A stretch of DNA of 64,000 bases, from assembly GCA_965242535.1 (NCBI GenBank), contig OZ251458.1, positions 2,728,001-2,792,000 of the forward strand. The letters are read 5' to 3'. The notes under the pieces were generated by a model that was not told where the DNA came from, did no database searches, and saw nothing but the letters and a program-made list of their open reading frames with translations. This DNA comes from VXRD01 sp965242535. Its GTDB lineage: Bacteria; Latescibacterota; UBA2968. The translations under genes were made by a program, and so were the position numbers. Shown here piece after piece: positions 7,918 through 15,769 of this stretch; within the stretch, counting starts at the first letter, position 1, and every line of letters begins with the position of its first letter.

Positions 7918-9222
7918 ATGAGCAATATGGTCAAAATCGATCCAAATCCCAGAGAGCCTGCGTTGAACGCATCGATCGCGGCCTTCCAAAATACGGGGCG
8001 CGTTGCCCACTGGCAAAAATCCGTCGCGACATTTCCCGGCGCGCTCGCCTTTTTGCAACCCCGAACGATCCGCGAAAACGGGGATTGGGCGAACCTGCCG
8101 CCCGACGCCATAGCCTTTGCCATTCGGGCCGGCAAACGCATCGCCGCAGATCCGGACCTCGCGCGCATGGCATGGCACGCCCATCGCGTGCTCTTCATCG
8201 ACAAAAGCGCGCAACCCCGCGACTGGCCCCTCCTCGCGCCGGTTCTCGGCAATTTCGGCGGCGCCTTCTACTTGCTCGTCATGCTCTCGGGCATCCCGCA
8301 ACTCCGCGCGTACCACCAATCGCGCAACATCCCGGACAGCATCACCCGCCTAACCTGCCGAGACACCTACGTATGGGCGCGGCAATACCGCGACATCGGC
8401 ATCTTCAAAAACGGTCGCTTCTCCCACCCGGGCCAACCCGGCGCGTGGGGATTGTGTACGCGCATCTTGCCCTGGTTGCTCAACCATCTCAACGGCGACC
8501 TCTACCGCATAGGACGCTTGCAGTACAAAACCGGCCCCTTTCGCCAAAAAATGCGCGCCTATCGCCATCGCGCCTCCGCGCAAATCCGGCTCTTGTGCGA
8601 ATCGGGATTGACCTTTCGCACAGACGGCAACTTCAACGGCGCTGGCGGACGAGAAGACCCGCATGCGTGGACCTCCGAACTCGTTGAAACGCGCACCCAC
8701 ATCATCGGCAACCCCATTCACCCCAACGGCCATGCCCAACGCACACCCATCGCCCTTGCCCGCGCCGCATGGGATGGCGTCCTCGCCGAAGGCGATCCCA
8801 TCCTCGAAATCCACATCCCCGAAGACGGCCCCATGGGCTTTGAAGCCTGCGGCGACTCCCTGCGCCAAGCCGCCGAATTTTTCCCCAAATACTTTCCGGA
8901 TCGGCCCTTCAACGCCGCGTGTTGCACCTCTTGGTTCCTCGATCCCACTTACCGGCGATTGCTCGCTCCAAACGCCAACATCCCGCGCTTTCAACGCGAA
9001 TGCCATCTCTTTCCACTCGACTCGCACGGCAAACACAGCGGGCTCGACCGCATTTTTGGACCTTATGTCCACGACCTCGCCACGGCCCCGCGCGACAGCA
9101 GCATGAGAGCCGCCGTGCTCGATCACCTCGCCCACGGCGGCGCGTTGATCAGCGGCGGTTGCCTCCTCTGGCCCGAGCACCTCGACAAATGGGGCACGCA
9201 ATTTTATCTGCGACATTTCTGA
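7918..9222 (+). CDS. Acyltransferase-domain protein (NAT_N plus GNAT_C type)
   Basis: This 434-residue soluble protein looks like the two-domain acyltransferase family with an N-terminal helical NAT_N region and a C-terminal GNAT-like region. Visible landmarks are ITRLTCRDTYVWARQY (about residue 143), RIGRLQYK, LEIHIPEDGPMGF, FFPKYFPDRPFNAACCTSWF and FQRECHLFPLD. The His/Cys/Trp-rich C-terminal segments are typical of the family. Members are common in Lentisphaerae-, Planctomycetes- and Latescibacterota-type genomes; the substrate is unknown. No good ribosome site precedes the ATG at 7918 or the ATG at 7927, so the start is uncertain. It stands alone, divergent from the exporter, with repeat DNA after it. 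Confidence 0.7.
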   Translation: MSNMVKIDPNPREPALNASIAAFQNTGRVAHWQKSVATFPGALAFLQPRTIRENGDWANLPPDAIAFAIRAGKRIAADPDLARMAWHAHRVLFIDKSAQPRDWPLLAPVLGNFGGAFYLLVMLSGIPQLRAYHQSRNIPDSITRLTCRDTYVWARQYRDIGIFKNGRFSHPGQPGAWGLCTRILPWLLNHLNGDLYRIGRLQYKTGPFRQKMRAYRHRASAQIRLLCESGLTFRTDGNFNGAGGREDPHAWTSELVETRTHIIGNPIHPNGHAQRTPIALARAAWDGVLAEGDPILEIHIPEDGPMGFEACGDSLRQAAEFFPKYFPDRPFNAACCTSWFLDPTYRRLLAPNANIPRFQRECHLFPLDSHGKHSGLDRIFGPYVHDLATAPRDSSMRAAVLDHLAHGGALISGGCLLWPEHLDKWGTQFYLRHF

Positions 9223-9540
9223 TCGCCCATCCTATGAGTTGACAGCCCGCCGAACGCACCTTACCTTTCGCGCCTAAAAAAATAAGAGCACGGGGGCATC
9301 GCCCTACATTTTGGGCGGGCACGAGTGAATCGCCTCAACACATCTTTAATCCGCATCATCCGCTCAATCCGGCGCACTGACCGCTACTGCCAATCAGAGG
9401 ACAGGCACGGGGGCCTGTCCCTACGACTTGATGGGGACAGCGGGGGATGGGCTGACCACTGCTTCAGGCACGCACGGAGGCATCGCCCCTACATTTGATT
9501 TTTACTTTTTAACTGCATTCTCATACGGTTGCTTTTTACA
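9223..9540. repeat. Repeat-filled intergenic region
   Basis: One full GGACAGGC palindrome lies at about 9399-9425. Two related shorter elements with the pattern CACGG(G/A)GGCATCGCC lie at about 9290-9315 and 9470-9495. No open frame with a recognisable product and no clear promoter was seen. Confidence 0.7.
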
Positions 9541-10515
9541 ATGTCTAGCACGCCCGAAATCGCGGTACAGAACCTCCGAAAAACATATCGCGTTCCCGAG
9601 CGGAAACCCGGATTGGGCGCGGCGATCAAAAGCCTGGTCTCGCGCACCACGCACGACATCCAAGCCGTCAAAAGCATCTCCTTTGATGTCGCGCCTGGGG
9701 AAATCGTCGGGTTCTTAGGCCCCAATGGCGCGGGCAAAACCACCACCCTCAAAATGCTCTCGGGCCTGCTCCACCCGACATCGGGGGACCTCTCCGTTTT
9801 GGGACACACCCCGCATGCCCGCCACAGAGACTTTCTCAGCCGCATCACCCTCGTCATGGGCCAGCGCAACCAACTCATGTGGGACATCCCCGTCGCCGAT
9901 TCGTTTGAACGCAACCGCGCCATCTACCGCATCGCCCGCCGCGACTACGACCAAACCCTCGCCGAACTCAACGCCCTGCTCGATCTGAATGACCTCCTCG
10001 CCAAACCCGTCCGCAACCTGTCTTTGGGCGAACGCATGAAATGCGAAATCGCCGCGGCCTTGCTCCACCGCCCGCAAGTCCTCTTCCTCGACGAACCCAC
10101 CATTGGCCTCGACGTCGCCATGCAACGCCGCATCCGCGCTTTCATCGGGGAATACAACCGCCGTCACGGCGCGACCGTCTTGCTCACCTCGCACTACATG
10201 GCCGATGTCGAAGCCCTGTGCAAACGGGTCATCGTCATTCACCGCGGGGAGATCCTCTTTGACGGGGACCTCGCCGCGCTCATCGAACGCTTCTCGCCCC
10301 ACAAAACCATCGTCGTCGATCTCGAAACCGAACGCGCCGATCTCTCGCCCTACGGCGACATCGTCACCGATGAAGGCAACCGCGTCACCCTTCGCGTGCC
10401 CAAAACAAAAACCGCCGAAGTCACCGGAAAATTGCTCGCCGATCTGTCCGTCACCGATCTCACCGTTCAAGACCCGCCCATCGAGGAGGTGATCGAACAG
10501 GTGTTTGCGTCATGA
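9541..10515 (+). CDS. ABC-2-type transporter ATP-binding protein
   Basis: The 324-residue ATPase has Walker A GPNGAGKTT, a Q-loop in VMGQRNQLMWD, signature LSLGERMKCE, Walker B LFLDEPTIGLDV and H-loop TSHYM. After residue ~235 a C-terminal extension of about 85 residues follows. The N-terminal RKTYRVPERKPG and the GQRNQL segment are typical of ATPases that pair with ABC-2/DUF990-type permeases. Those permease genes normally follow directly, but here only repeats follow, so the ATPase is orphaned, probably by repeat-mediated deletion. The ATG at 9541 was chosen because it starts the conserved domain; the ribosome site is weak. It acts on the cytoplasmic face of the inner membrane. Confidence 0.85.
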   Translation: MSSTPEIAVQNLRKTYRVPERKPGLGAAIKSLVSRTTHDIQAVKSISFDVAPGEIVGFLGPNGAGKTTTLKMLSGLLHPTSGDLSVLGHTPHARHRDFLSRITLVMGQRNQLMWDIPVADSFERNRAIYRIARRDYDQTLAELNALLDLNDLLAKPVRNLSLGERMKCEIAAALLHRPQVLFLDEPTIGLDVAMQRRIRAFIGEYNRRHGATVLLTSHYMADVEALCKRVIVIHRGEILFDGDLAALIERFSPHKTIVVDLETERADLSPYGDIVTDEGNRVTLRVPKTKTAEVTGKLLADLSVTDLTVQDPPIEEVIEQVFAS

Positions 10516-10535
10516 GAGACGAGCTGTGATTTTAA

Positions 10536-10700
10536 GCGGGGTACAACTGGCATCAGCCCGTTCAAAGGCATGAAAGCCACAAAAGGCACAAAAAGCACAA
10601 AAGGCACAAAAGGCATGAAGCCACAGAAAGCACAAAAGGCACAAAAGGCATAAAAGGCATAAAAGGTATGAAGCCATAAAAAGCACGAGCGGGGTATGAA
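10536..10700. repeat. Hairpin-plus-9-mer repeat (GCGGGGTACAACTGGC family), copy 1
   Basis: The segment GCGGGGTACAACTGGC with a degenerate inverted GCC-GTT is followed by about a dozen degenerate 9-10-bp repeats of the AAAGGCACA / AAAAGCACA type up to about 10690. Related copies occur at 11368-11408, 30737-30840, 32094-32135 and 45121-45212. Non-coding. Confidence 0.7.
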
Positions 10701-10767
10701 GGCGAGTAATTTGAGCATGACTGCGACGCCTCATCCGCAGTTCAAAAAACGCGCCCCCTATCGATCC

Positions 10768-10881
10768 GTAGGGACAGGCCCCCGTGCCTGTCCGAATCAG
10801 CGGTCAGAGGTCCGTTCCCTCGCGCATCCACCCTAAAATGCGAAAAACAAACTGTAGGGACAGGCCCCCGTGCCTGTCCGC
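10768..10881. repeat. Two GGACAGGC palindromes
   Basis: The palindrome (GGGACAGGCCCCCGTGCCTG plus TCC) occurs at 10768-10793 and again at about 10854-10879, in the same orientation, upstream of the cupin gene. Confidence 0.85.
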
Positions 10882-10963
10882 AAAGGCCAGCGATCAGCAG
10901 GCAACACAACGAGCAGGGCGTAAAATCTCACGGCCGTTCAATCGCCAACAGAAAGGAAAAAAC

Positions 10964-11368
10964 ATGTCGATCTGGAAAATCAACCTCAAAGATGTGCCTG
11001 TGGAACATCAGCAATGGCAATGGCGAGATGGCGCCTATGAACGCCATCGCCAGCACATCTCGGTGGCGCTGGGCAACGCCAAAGACAATCCCCATCCCTT
11101 TGACGTGGAATTGACCCGCGTGCCCCCGGGAGCGCGTCCGTGTCCCGTTCACGCGCACAGCCATCAGTGGGAATTTTTCATCATCGCGTCCGGCAAAGCG
11201 ATCGTGCAACGCGACGGCGAGATTGTGGAAGCCGTTGCAGGCGATTGTTTGATGCAGCCAGCAGGCACGCGCCACCGCATCCGAAACGGTAGCGAGACCG
11301 AGGATCTGGTCTTTTACGTCATCGCCAACGAGCACAAAGGCGAGTCCGTCGAAAAATTCGAGGTATAA
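10964..11368 (+). CDS. Small cupin-domain protein
   Basis: A single-domain cupin of 134 residues. Motif 1 is visible as PVHAHSHQWEFFIIASG, with His, His and Glu metal ligands; motif 2 is CLMQPAGTRHRI, which supplies the third His. These proteins bind a divalent metal and act as isomerases, dioxygenases or sugar-binding regulators; nothing here fixes the reaction. The ATG at 10964 follows GAAAGGAAAA, a good ribosome site, and starts the conserved region. An upstream in-frame extension would be coded by the palindromic repeats and is rejected. The gene stands alone, isolated on both sides by repeats. Confidence 0.85.
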   Translation: MSIWKINLKDVPVEHQQWQWRDGAYERHRQHISVALGNAKDNPHPFDVELTRVPPGARPCPVHAHSHQWEFFIIASGKAIVQRDGEIVEAVAGDCLMQPAGTRHRIRNGSETEDLVFYVIANEHKGESVEKFEV

Positions 11369-11692
11369 TTGGCGATAGCCAGCCAGTTCAAAACACAAAA
11401 GGGCGAGCAGTGTGTAGGGTCGATGCCCCCATGCTCGCACAAAGATCTTCCTGGTCATCTGTCTGGGTCGCGAATTGGCATTGCGCGGATTATCCCCCGC
11501 AACCCCACCTCCGACCCATCCATATTTTTAGGTATATCTGCGGCTACCTTTCGCCTTCCATCCGCGCCATCCGCTTTTGAGGGGTGGGTGAGGGTATGGC
11601 CTTGACTCACAGGTGGATGCGAGGACAGGCACGGGGGCCTGTCCCTACGGTTGATGGGGACATCGGTTGCTTGACTGCTGACCACAATCCGC
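11369..11692. repeat. Repeat-filled intergenic region
   Basis: It holds part of the hairpin family (GGCGATAGCC followed by CAGTTCAAAACACAAAAGGG at 11372-11405), a CATCGCC-type element near 11416-11440, and a GGACAGGC palindrome at 11623-11649. No gene recognised. Confidence 0.65.
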
Positions 11693-11730
11693 AAATAAAA
11701 AAAGGCTGCGATCTTTCGACCGCAGCCTTT
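11693..11730 (-). terminator. Terminator of the PorV-like gene
   Basis: A perfect 10-bp stem (AAAGGCTGCG at 11701-11710 with its complement at 11721-11730) is followed on the minus strand by a T-rich run (11693-11700). It lies 21 bp beyond the stop of the minus-strand gene that starts at 12768. Confidence 0.85.
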
Positions 11731-11751
11731 TGTCATGCGATGTGGGCTTCG

Positions 11752-12768
11752 TTAGAAACCGAGCCCAAGGGAAACGCGAATGGGATACTCGTCGAGTGCT
11801 TCGGCTTTTGAAAACGAGAAATCCACACTCACAGCCTGATCGCCCAACTTCTGGCGCAGGCCCGCGCCCAAAGACCACGACTCGGAGTCATAGCCCGTCT
11901 TGTAACCACCGCGCAACGCCAGCATGTTCTGAACCCATGCCTCGGCGCCAAAGTGGTAGTGATTGACCCCATCGGTGAAGAACATCTGTTCCACCGCTAG
12001 CGTAATCGACAGGGGATCGCCCAAGTTGCCATAGACTTCAGCCGCACCCGACAGGTTGAACACCATCGGGAAACGCGCTTTCTGGCCGATCACATCCTTG
12101 TCGGTCCCCAAGTTGCGGAACGACATGCCCAAGCGCGTGGAATAAAATCCCGTGTAAAAGAGCGTGCCAAAGTCAAAGTCAACCGCCGAATAGGATTGCA
12201 GATCCAAATTCTCCTGAATCCAGCGGAGGTTGCCACCCACGGACAGCTTATCGGTGACTTGCTTGGCAATGGTCAAACCCGCAGCGAGGTCGCCTGCACG
12301 CACCATGCGGCCCGAGCCACCGGGCTGAGAGGACGTGGTTTCTTCAAATTCATCGGTGCGAAAATACGCAAAGTTGACCGCAAACGTCGCCACATTGGTT
12401 TTGGCGCCAATGGCAAACGTGCCCATCTGTGAACCCACAATCCACTTGAGATAGGACGCGGTCAGCGCGTAGCGCTCGATCTGCGTGATGCCCGCGGGAT
12501 TGTAAAAAACCGCGGACAGGTCATTGCCGACAGACGCATACGCATCGCCCATAGCCGCAGAGCGCGCATTGCCCGTCAGTTTCAAAAAGCCATAAGACGT
12601 GGTGGTGACACGAGCGTACTCGATCAGATTCTCTTCAGGAGGCGTGCGCGTCCGATCCACGGGAAAAGGCCCCAACTCATCGAGGGTCGGGCGCACTTCC
12701 TGAGCCTGTGCATACATCGGCAGGGCAAACGCAACCGCCAAACCGAAGAGCAGTGCTTTCTTCAACAT
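11752..12768 (-). CDS. PorV/PorQ-like outer-membrane beta-barrel protein
   Basis: A 338-residue protein with a clear signal peptide (MLKKALLFGLAVAFALPMYA) and a barrel of the PorV/PorQ (FadL-like) type. The family landmark near the N-terminus is present: GNARSAAMGDAYASVGNDLS, then AVFYNPAGIT. It ends in a short amphipathic strand with terminal Phe (VSLGLGF). PorV-type proteins shuttle type IX secretion substrates at the outer membrane in Bacteroidetes. The adjacent upstream gene encodes a protein with a type IX-like sorting domain, which fits that role, though core por genes are not in the window. The ATG at 12768 follows AGGAGAAAG. The gap to the upstream gene is 33 bp, so they form an operon ending in the terminator at 11693. 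Confidence 0.75.
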   Translation of the reverse strand: MLKKALLFGLAVAFALPMYAQAQEVRPTLDELGPFPVDRTRTPPEENLIEYARVTTTSYGFLKLTGNARSAAMGDAYASVGNDLSAVFYNPAGITQIERYALTASYLKWIVGSQMGTFAIGAKTNVATFAVNFAYFRTDEFEETTSSQPGGSGRMVRAGDLAAGLTIAKQVTDKLSVGGNLRWIQENLDLQSYSAVDFDFGTLFYTGFYSTRLGMSFRNLGTDKDVIGQKARFPMVFNLSGAAEVYGNLGDPLSITLAVEQMFFTDGVNHYHFGAEAWVQNMLALRGGYKTGYDSESWSLGAGLRQKLGDQAVSVDFSFSKAEALDEYPIRVSLGLGF

Positions 12769-12801
12769 TGTCTTTCTCCTTTTTTTTTGACGCATCGCGC
12801 C

Positions 12802-15456
12802 TTACTTAATGACCAAGAAGGTCCCGCTCTGCGTTTTGCCTTCCGAACCCGGCATCAATGACGTGACTTTCCAGAAGTAAATCCCCGGGAACATCGCCTC
12901 ACCGAAGTTGGAGGGGCGGTTCTCGGCGAGCTGGATATACGTCACTTCGCCCTTCAGCGGATCGTTGTTGTAGAACGTCCAGATGCGCTGACCCGTCACG
13001 TCGTACAAATCGATCTGACAACGCCCCGGCAGATTGGTAAAGCGCATATTCTGTTGCCGGTTGTACGTAGCCAGATCGCTGTCGGCTTTGAAGGGGTTGG
13101 GCACCACGCGAACCTGCTCTTCGAGGCGATCAAATACCGCCGCGCCCGGAACAACGGGCACGATGCCCGTGCGAGAGCCATACACAGACCCCAAAGAGGT
13201 GCTCTGCGAGGCTTCCAAGACCGGGACGCTTCCCGTGCCCTTCCAATCGCCGTGGCCCGAATCGTACATCCGCACGCTGTACCAGTTGGGAAAGCCCGCA
13301 TTGGTGCTATTATCGTCAAAGAAGTAGGTGCCGGAAATTTCAGCACCCGCGGCGGGATCATCGGAAGCAGCATACTGGTTGGCTGTCACAGGCAATTGCG
13401 GCCAATTAAATCTCGTGGCCTCACGAGTCGTCCAGGTACGAGAGGGATCAAACGTGATGCCAGAGGGCAGATTGCCTGAACGGGCATCTTCAAACGAGAA
13501 CTCGGTCACGTATTCCCATTCGCCCTGATATTCCACATTCGACCGATAAACGCGATACCCGCGCAAGTCCTGCGCTTCGGCGCCAGAGTAGTCGGGATCC
13601 ATCGCTGTTTCGCCAAAAGAACTCCAACGAATCTGCGTCTTGCCCTGAAGGTTGGAAGTCCAAGCCACCTTGGTGTTGGGCGGCTGATTGGGAAGGTCAT
13701 ACCCCCAATTGTACCACTGAATCGCGTTTTCAAAGTGGTCGAACAGCACATCTTCGCCCAGGGGAATGTCCGACCGGCGATCCGCCAACTTCGTCGGGGA
13801 TTGCCCCAAACCGCCGTAGTGGTTCATCCAGCCCATGTTGAAGGGCATCGCGTATTTTCGGTAGTCGTCATACTTGGAGTGGTCTGCTGCCAAACCCGCC
13901 ACGTACGCGATCACCACTTTGGCTTTTTCACCCGGTGCCAGGTTGTAAGGCCCGTAGGAAACCAGCGTGGTGTAATGCCCGGGGGCGTCATTCTCAGCCG
14001 TATAGCCCCCATTGGCAACCGAATCGTAAATCAACCCATCGCTGTCTCGGTCAGGCGAGGGATAGTCGAAGTCGCCCTTGGAGCGATACCCGTGGAAGAG
14101 CACCGAAGCGGGTTGTTGCATGCTCTCGTCATGGGCCGTGGCCGGGTTGTCGTGCGGCGCGACATACATCTCGTCATCTATGCCGCCATAGCGCATAAAC
14201 GGCGGCATCGCATCCACTGTGCCCAAGCCAAAATACTGACCGTGCTGAATCATCCCCTCGCGCACCCACGTCTGCTCGCGGGTATATCGCTCGCGGGCGA
14301 TGTCATAGCGATAGGGGTCGCCGATATCGTTGATCAAGTTGGTAATGTGGTCCGAGTCGCCATCGTGGTAATAGGTCATAAAATGACCGGCATTCGCCAA
14401 ATCCACACCGCGCTGCAACCCAACGGATTTGCCCAGCGCAGCCACGTAATCGGCGCGGCTGACCCCATTGAGATAGTTGGCGGCCAATGTGTTGCGATAA
14501 TAGTCATCGCGCGTGTAGTCGCGCGGGTGGTTCCACGAGGTCTGCCGCCAGCCAGATGCCTGCCCCGCGTGGAAGCGATTCTGGAACGTGATATAAACGC
14601 CGTCGACCGCTGCGCCCGAGTTGTTGACCACTTCGTTGTCGACGATGAAATACTCATCGTGAGCGGGATGCGCCGTGGAAAACCATTTGCGCGTCCACTC
14701 CAACCCCGTGGCGGAAGAACCGCCCTCTTGGATCCCGATCAATTCGGGAAAATCATCTTCGGAGAGGGCTTCAACCCAAGAAGGCGCGCTGTACTGCGGC
14801 AGGTCCCCAGAACCGATGCGATCCCCAAGGAGCGTGGGGTCGTTGTACCGACCAAAGCGGAAATTCCACACGACGACGGCGATGTTGTTCGCAGGTGTTG
14901 GATTGGCAATGCCATGGGCATTCGGCCACCAGTTGGTACGCCGGTCTGCAACTGTTGAACCCGCGATATTTTGTGCATCGTTGTTAGTGCCGTAAGACGG
15001 CCCCCGCAGTGCCATCGCCCATTTCTCATGTTCCAAGATGCCCAAATAGGCTTCGGGCATTGTGGTCATATCGTGGGCACGCTGAACCAAATCAGAAGAC
15101 AAAATGCGCGCACCTGCATACGTGCCGTGTGGCGTGCCTCCCGTGTTGGAAAGCACCCAGAACCCTTCGCCACCAGAGTTCGACTTGGCATTCCAGCCCT
15201 CGCGCTCAGAACCGCCCGAATACACTTTGATATTGCGGCCCTGCGGATACGAAAACGAAGACTGGGCGAGCTTGGTCTCGTTGTCTTTCTTTCCCGACAT
15301 GCCCGGGTTGTGGATCGAGTGACCGATCTGCCCCCGAGACATCGAAATTCTGGCATTGTTGCCCCATTGGGCCTGGGCCTGTGTCACCAGCCCGGCCAGC
15401 AACATGCCAACCCCGGCGAAAAAGCCGGAGACGTAAAAATAGAGCTTTTTGGACAT
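12802..15456 (-). CDS. Large secreted surface protein with C-terminal type IX-like sorting domain
   Basis: An 884-residue protein. The first ~30 residues form a signal peptide ending AQAQW. The body has no domain I can name. It contains a long region rich in aromatic, Gly and Asp residues, with phrases such as DEYFIVDNEVVNNSGA and GPYNLAPGEKAKVVIAYVAG, seen in large family-specific exported proteins of FCB genomes. The last ~110 residues are a FlgD/type-A sorting domain (VRVVPNPFKAD, IDLYDVTGQRIW, PGIYFWKVTS, ending SGTFLVIK). It would be exported and attached at the surface through a type IX-like route, with the PorV-like gene just downstream. GAGGAG precedes the ATG. The 5' leader carries an unusual 60-bp direct repeat. 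Confidence 0.75.
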   Translation of the reverse strand: MSKKLYFYVSGFFAGVGMLLAGLVTQAQAQWGNNARISMSRGQIGHSIHNPGMSGKKDNETKLAQSSFSYPQGRNIKVYSGGSEREGWNAKSNSGGEGFWVLSNTGGTPHGTYAGARILSSDLVQRAHDMTTMPEAYLGILEHEKWAMALRGPSYGTNNDAQNIAGSTVADRRTNWWPNAHGIANPTPANNIAVVVWNFRFGRYNDPTLLGDRIGSGDLPQYSAPSWVEALSEDDFPELIGIQEGGSSATGLEWTRKWFSTAHPAHDEYFIVDNEVVNNSGAAVDGVYITFQNRFHAGQASGWRQTSWNHPRDYTRDDYYRNTLAANYLNGVSRADYVAALGKSVGLQRGVDLANAGHFMTYYHDGDSDHITNLINDIGDPYRYDIARERYTREQTWVREGMIQHGQYFGLGTVDAMPPFMRYGGIDDEMYVAPHDNPATAHDESMQQPASVLFHGYRSKGDFDYPSPDRDSDGLIYDSVANGGYTAENDAPGHYTTLVSYGPYNLAPGEKAKVVIAYVAGLAADHSKYDDYRKYAMPFNMGWMNHYGGLGQSPTKLADRRSDIPLGEDVLFDHFENAIQWYNWGYDLPNQPPNTKVAWTSNLQGKTQIRWSSFGETAMDPDYSGAEAQDLRGYRVYRSNVEYQGEWEYVTEFSFEDARSGNLPSGITFDPSRTWTTREATRFNWPQLPVTANQYAASDDPAAGAEISGTYFFDDNSTNAGFPNWYSVRMYDSGHGDWKGTGSVPVLEASQSTSLGSVYGSRTGIVPVVPGAAVFDRLEEQVRVVPNPFKADSDLATYNRQQNMRFTNLPGRCQIDLYDVTGQRIWTFYNNDPLKGEVTYIQLAENRPSNFGEAMFPGIYFWKVTSLMPGSEGKTQSGTFLVIK

Positions 15457-15500
15457 GGATAGATACTCCTCTATGGAGTGGTTGACGATACCTCTACTGC

Positions 15501-15624
15501 TTGCGATCTACTGCGTTCCCCCGGCGACTTCAAGCGAAACTATTGAACATCCCTCCTTTCTGCGTTGCGATCTACTGCGTTCCCCGGCACTTCAAGCGAA
15601 ATTTTAACCAGCCCTCCTTTCTGC
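15501..15624. repeat. Tandem 60-bp direct repeat in the leader of the 884-residue protein gene
   Basis: Copies at 15501-15563 and 15565-15624 share TTGCGATCTACTGCGTTCCC, ACTTCAAGCGAAA and CCCTCCTTTCTGC. Read on the minus strand each copy starts with GCAGAAAGGAGGG, a strong Shine-Dalgarno-like segment with no start codon nearby. It lies 45-170 bp upstream of the start codon. A duplicated leader or regulatory element is likely; I could not match it to a known riboswitch. Confidence 0.7.
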
Positions 15625-15723
15625 ATCAAACCGGTGATATGCGGGTTCTGCATATCGCACGAGTTGTCTCGTTGCTTGACTTTGGTTAATCAGATCTAAC
15701 GTTATACAACAACAGGATGTTCC

Positions 15724-15767
15724 AAAAAAATGCGTAACACCAAATTGCGTCATTGATGTTACGCATT
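15724..15767 (-). terminator. Terminator of the giant Calx-beta adhesin gene
   Basis: The 11-bp stem AATGCGTAACA at 15729-15739 pairs with TGTTACGCATT at 15757-15767. On the minus strand it is followed by seven T residues (15724-15730). It lies just after the stop of the adhesin gene. Confidence 0.8.
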
Positions 15768-15769
15768 CT

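Noticed and set aside
15501..15624. Tandem c-di-GMP or other known riboswitch in the leader
   Set aside because: I could not place the conserved cores of known classes and the pairing is weak; reported only as a direct repeat.
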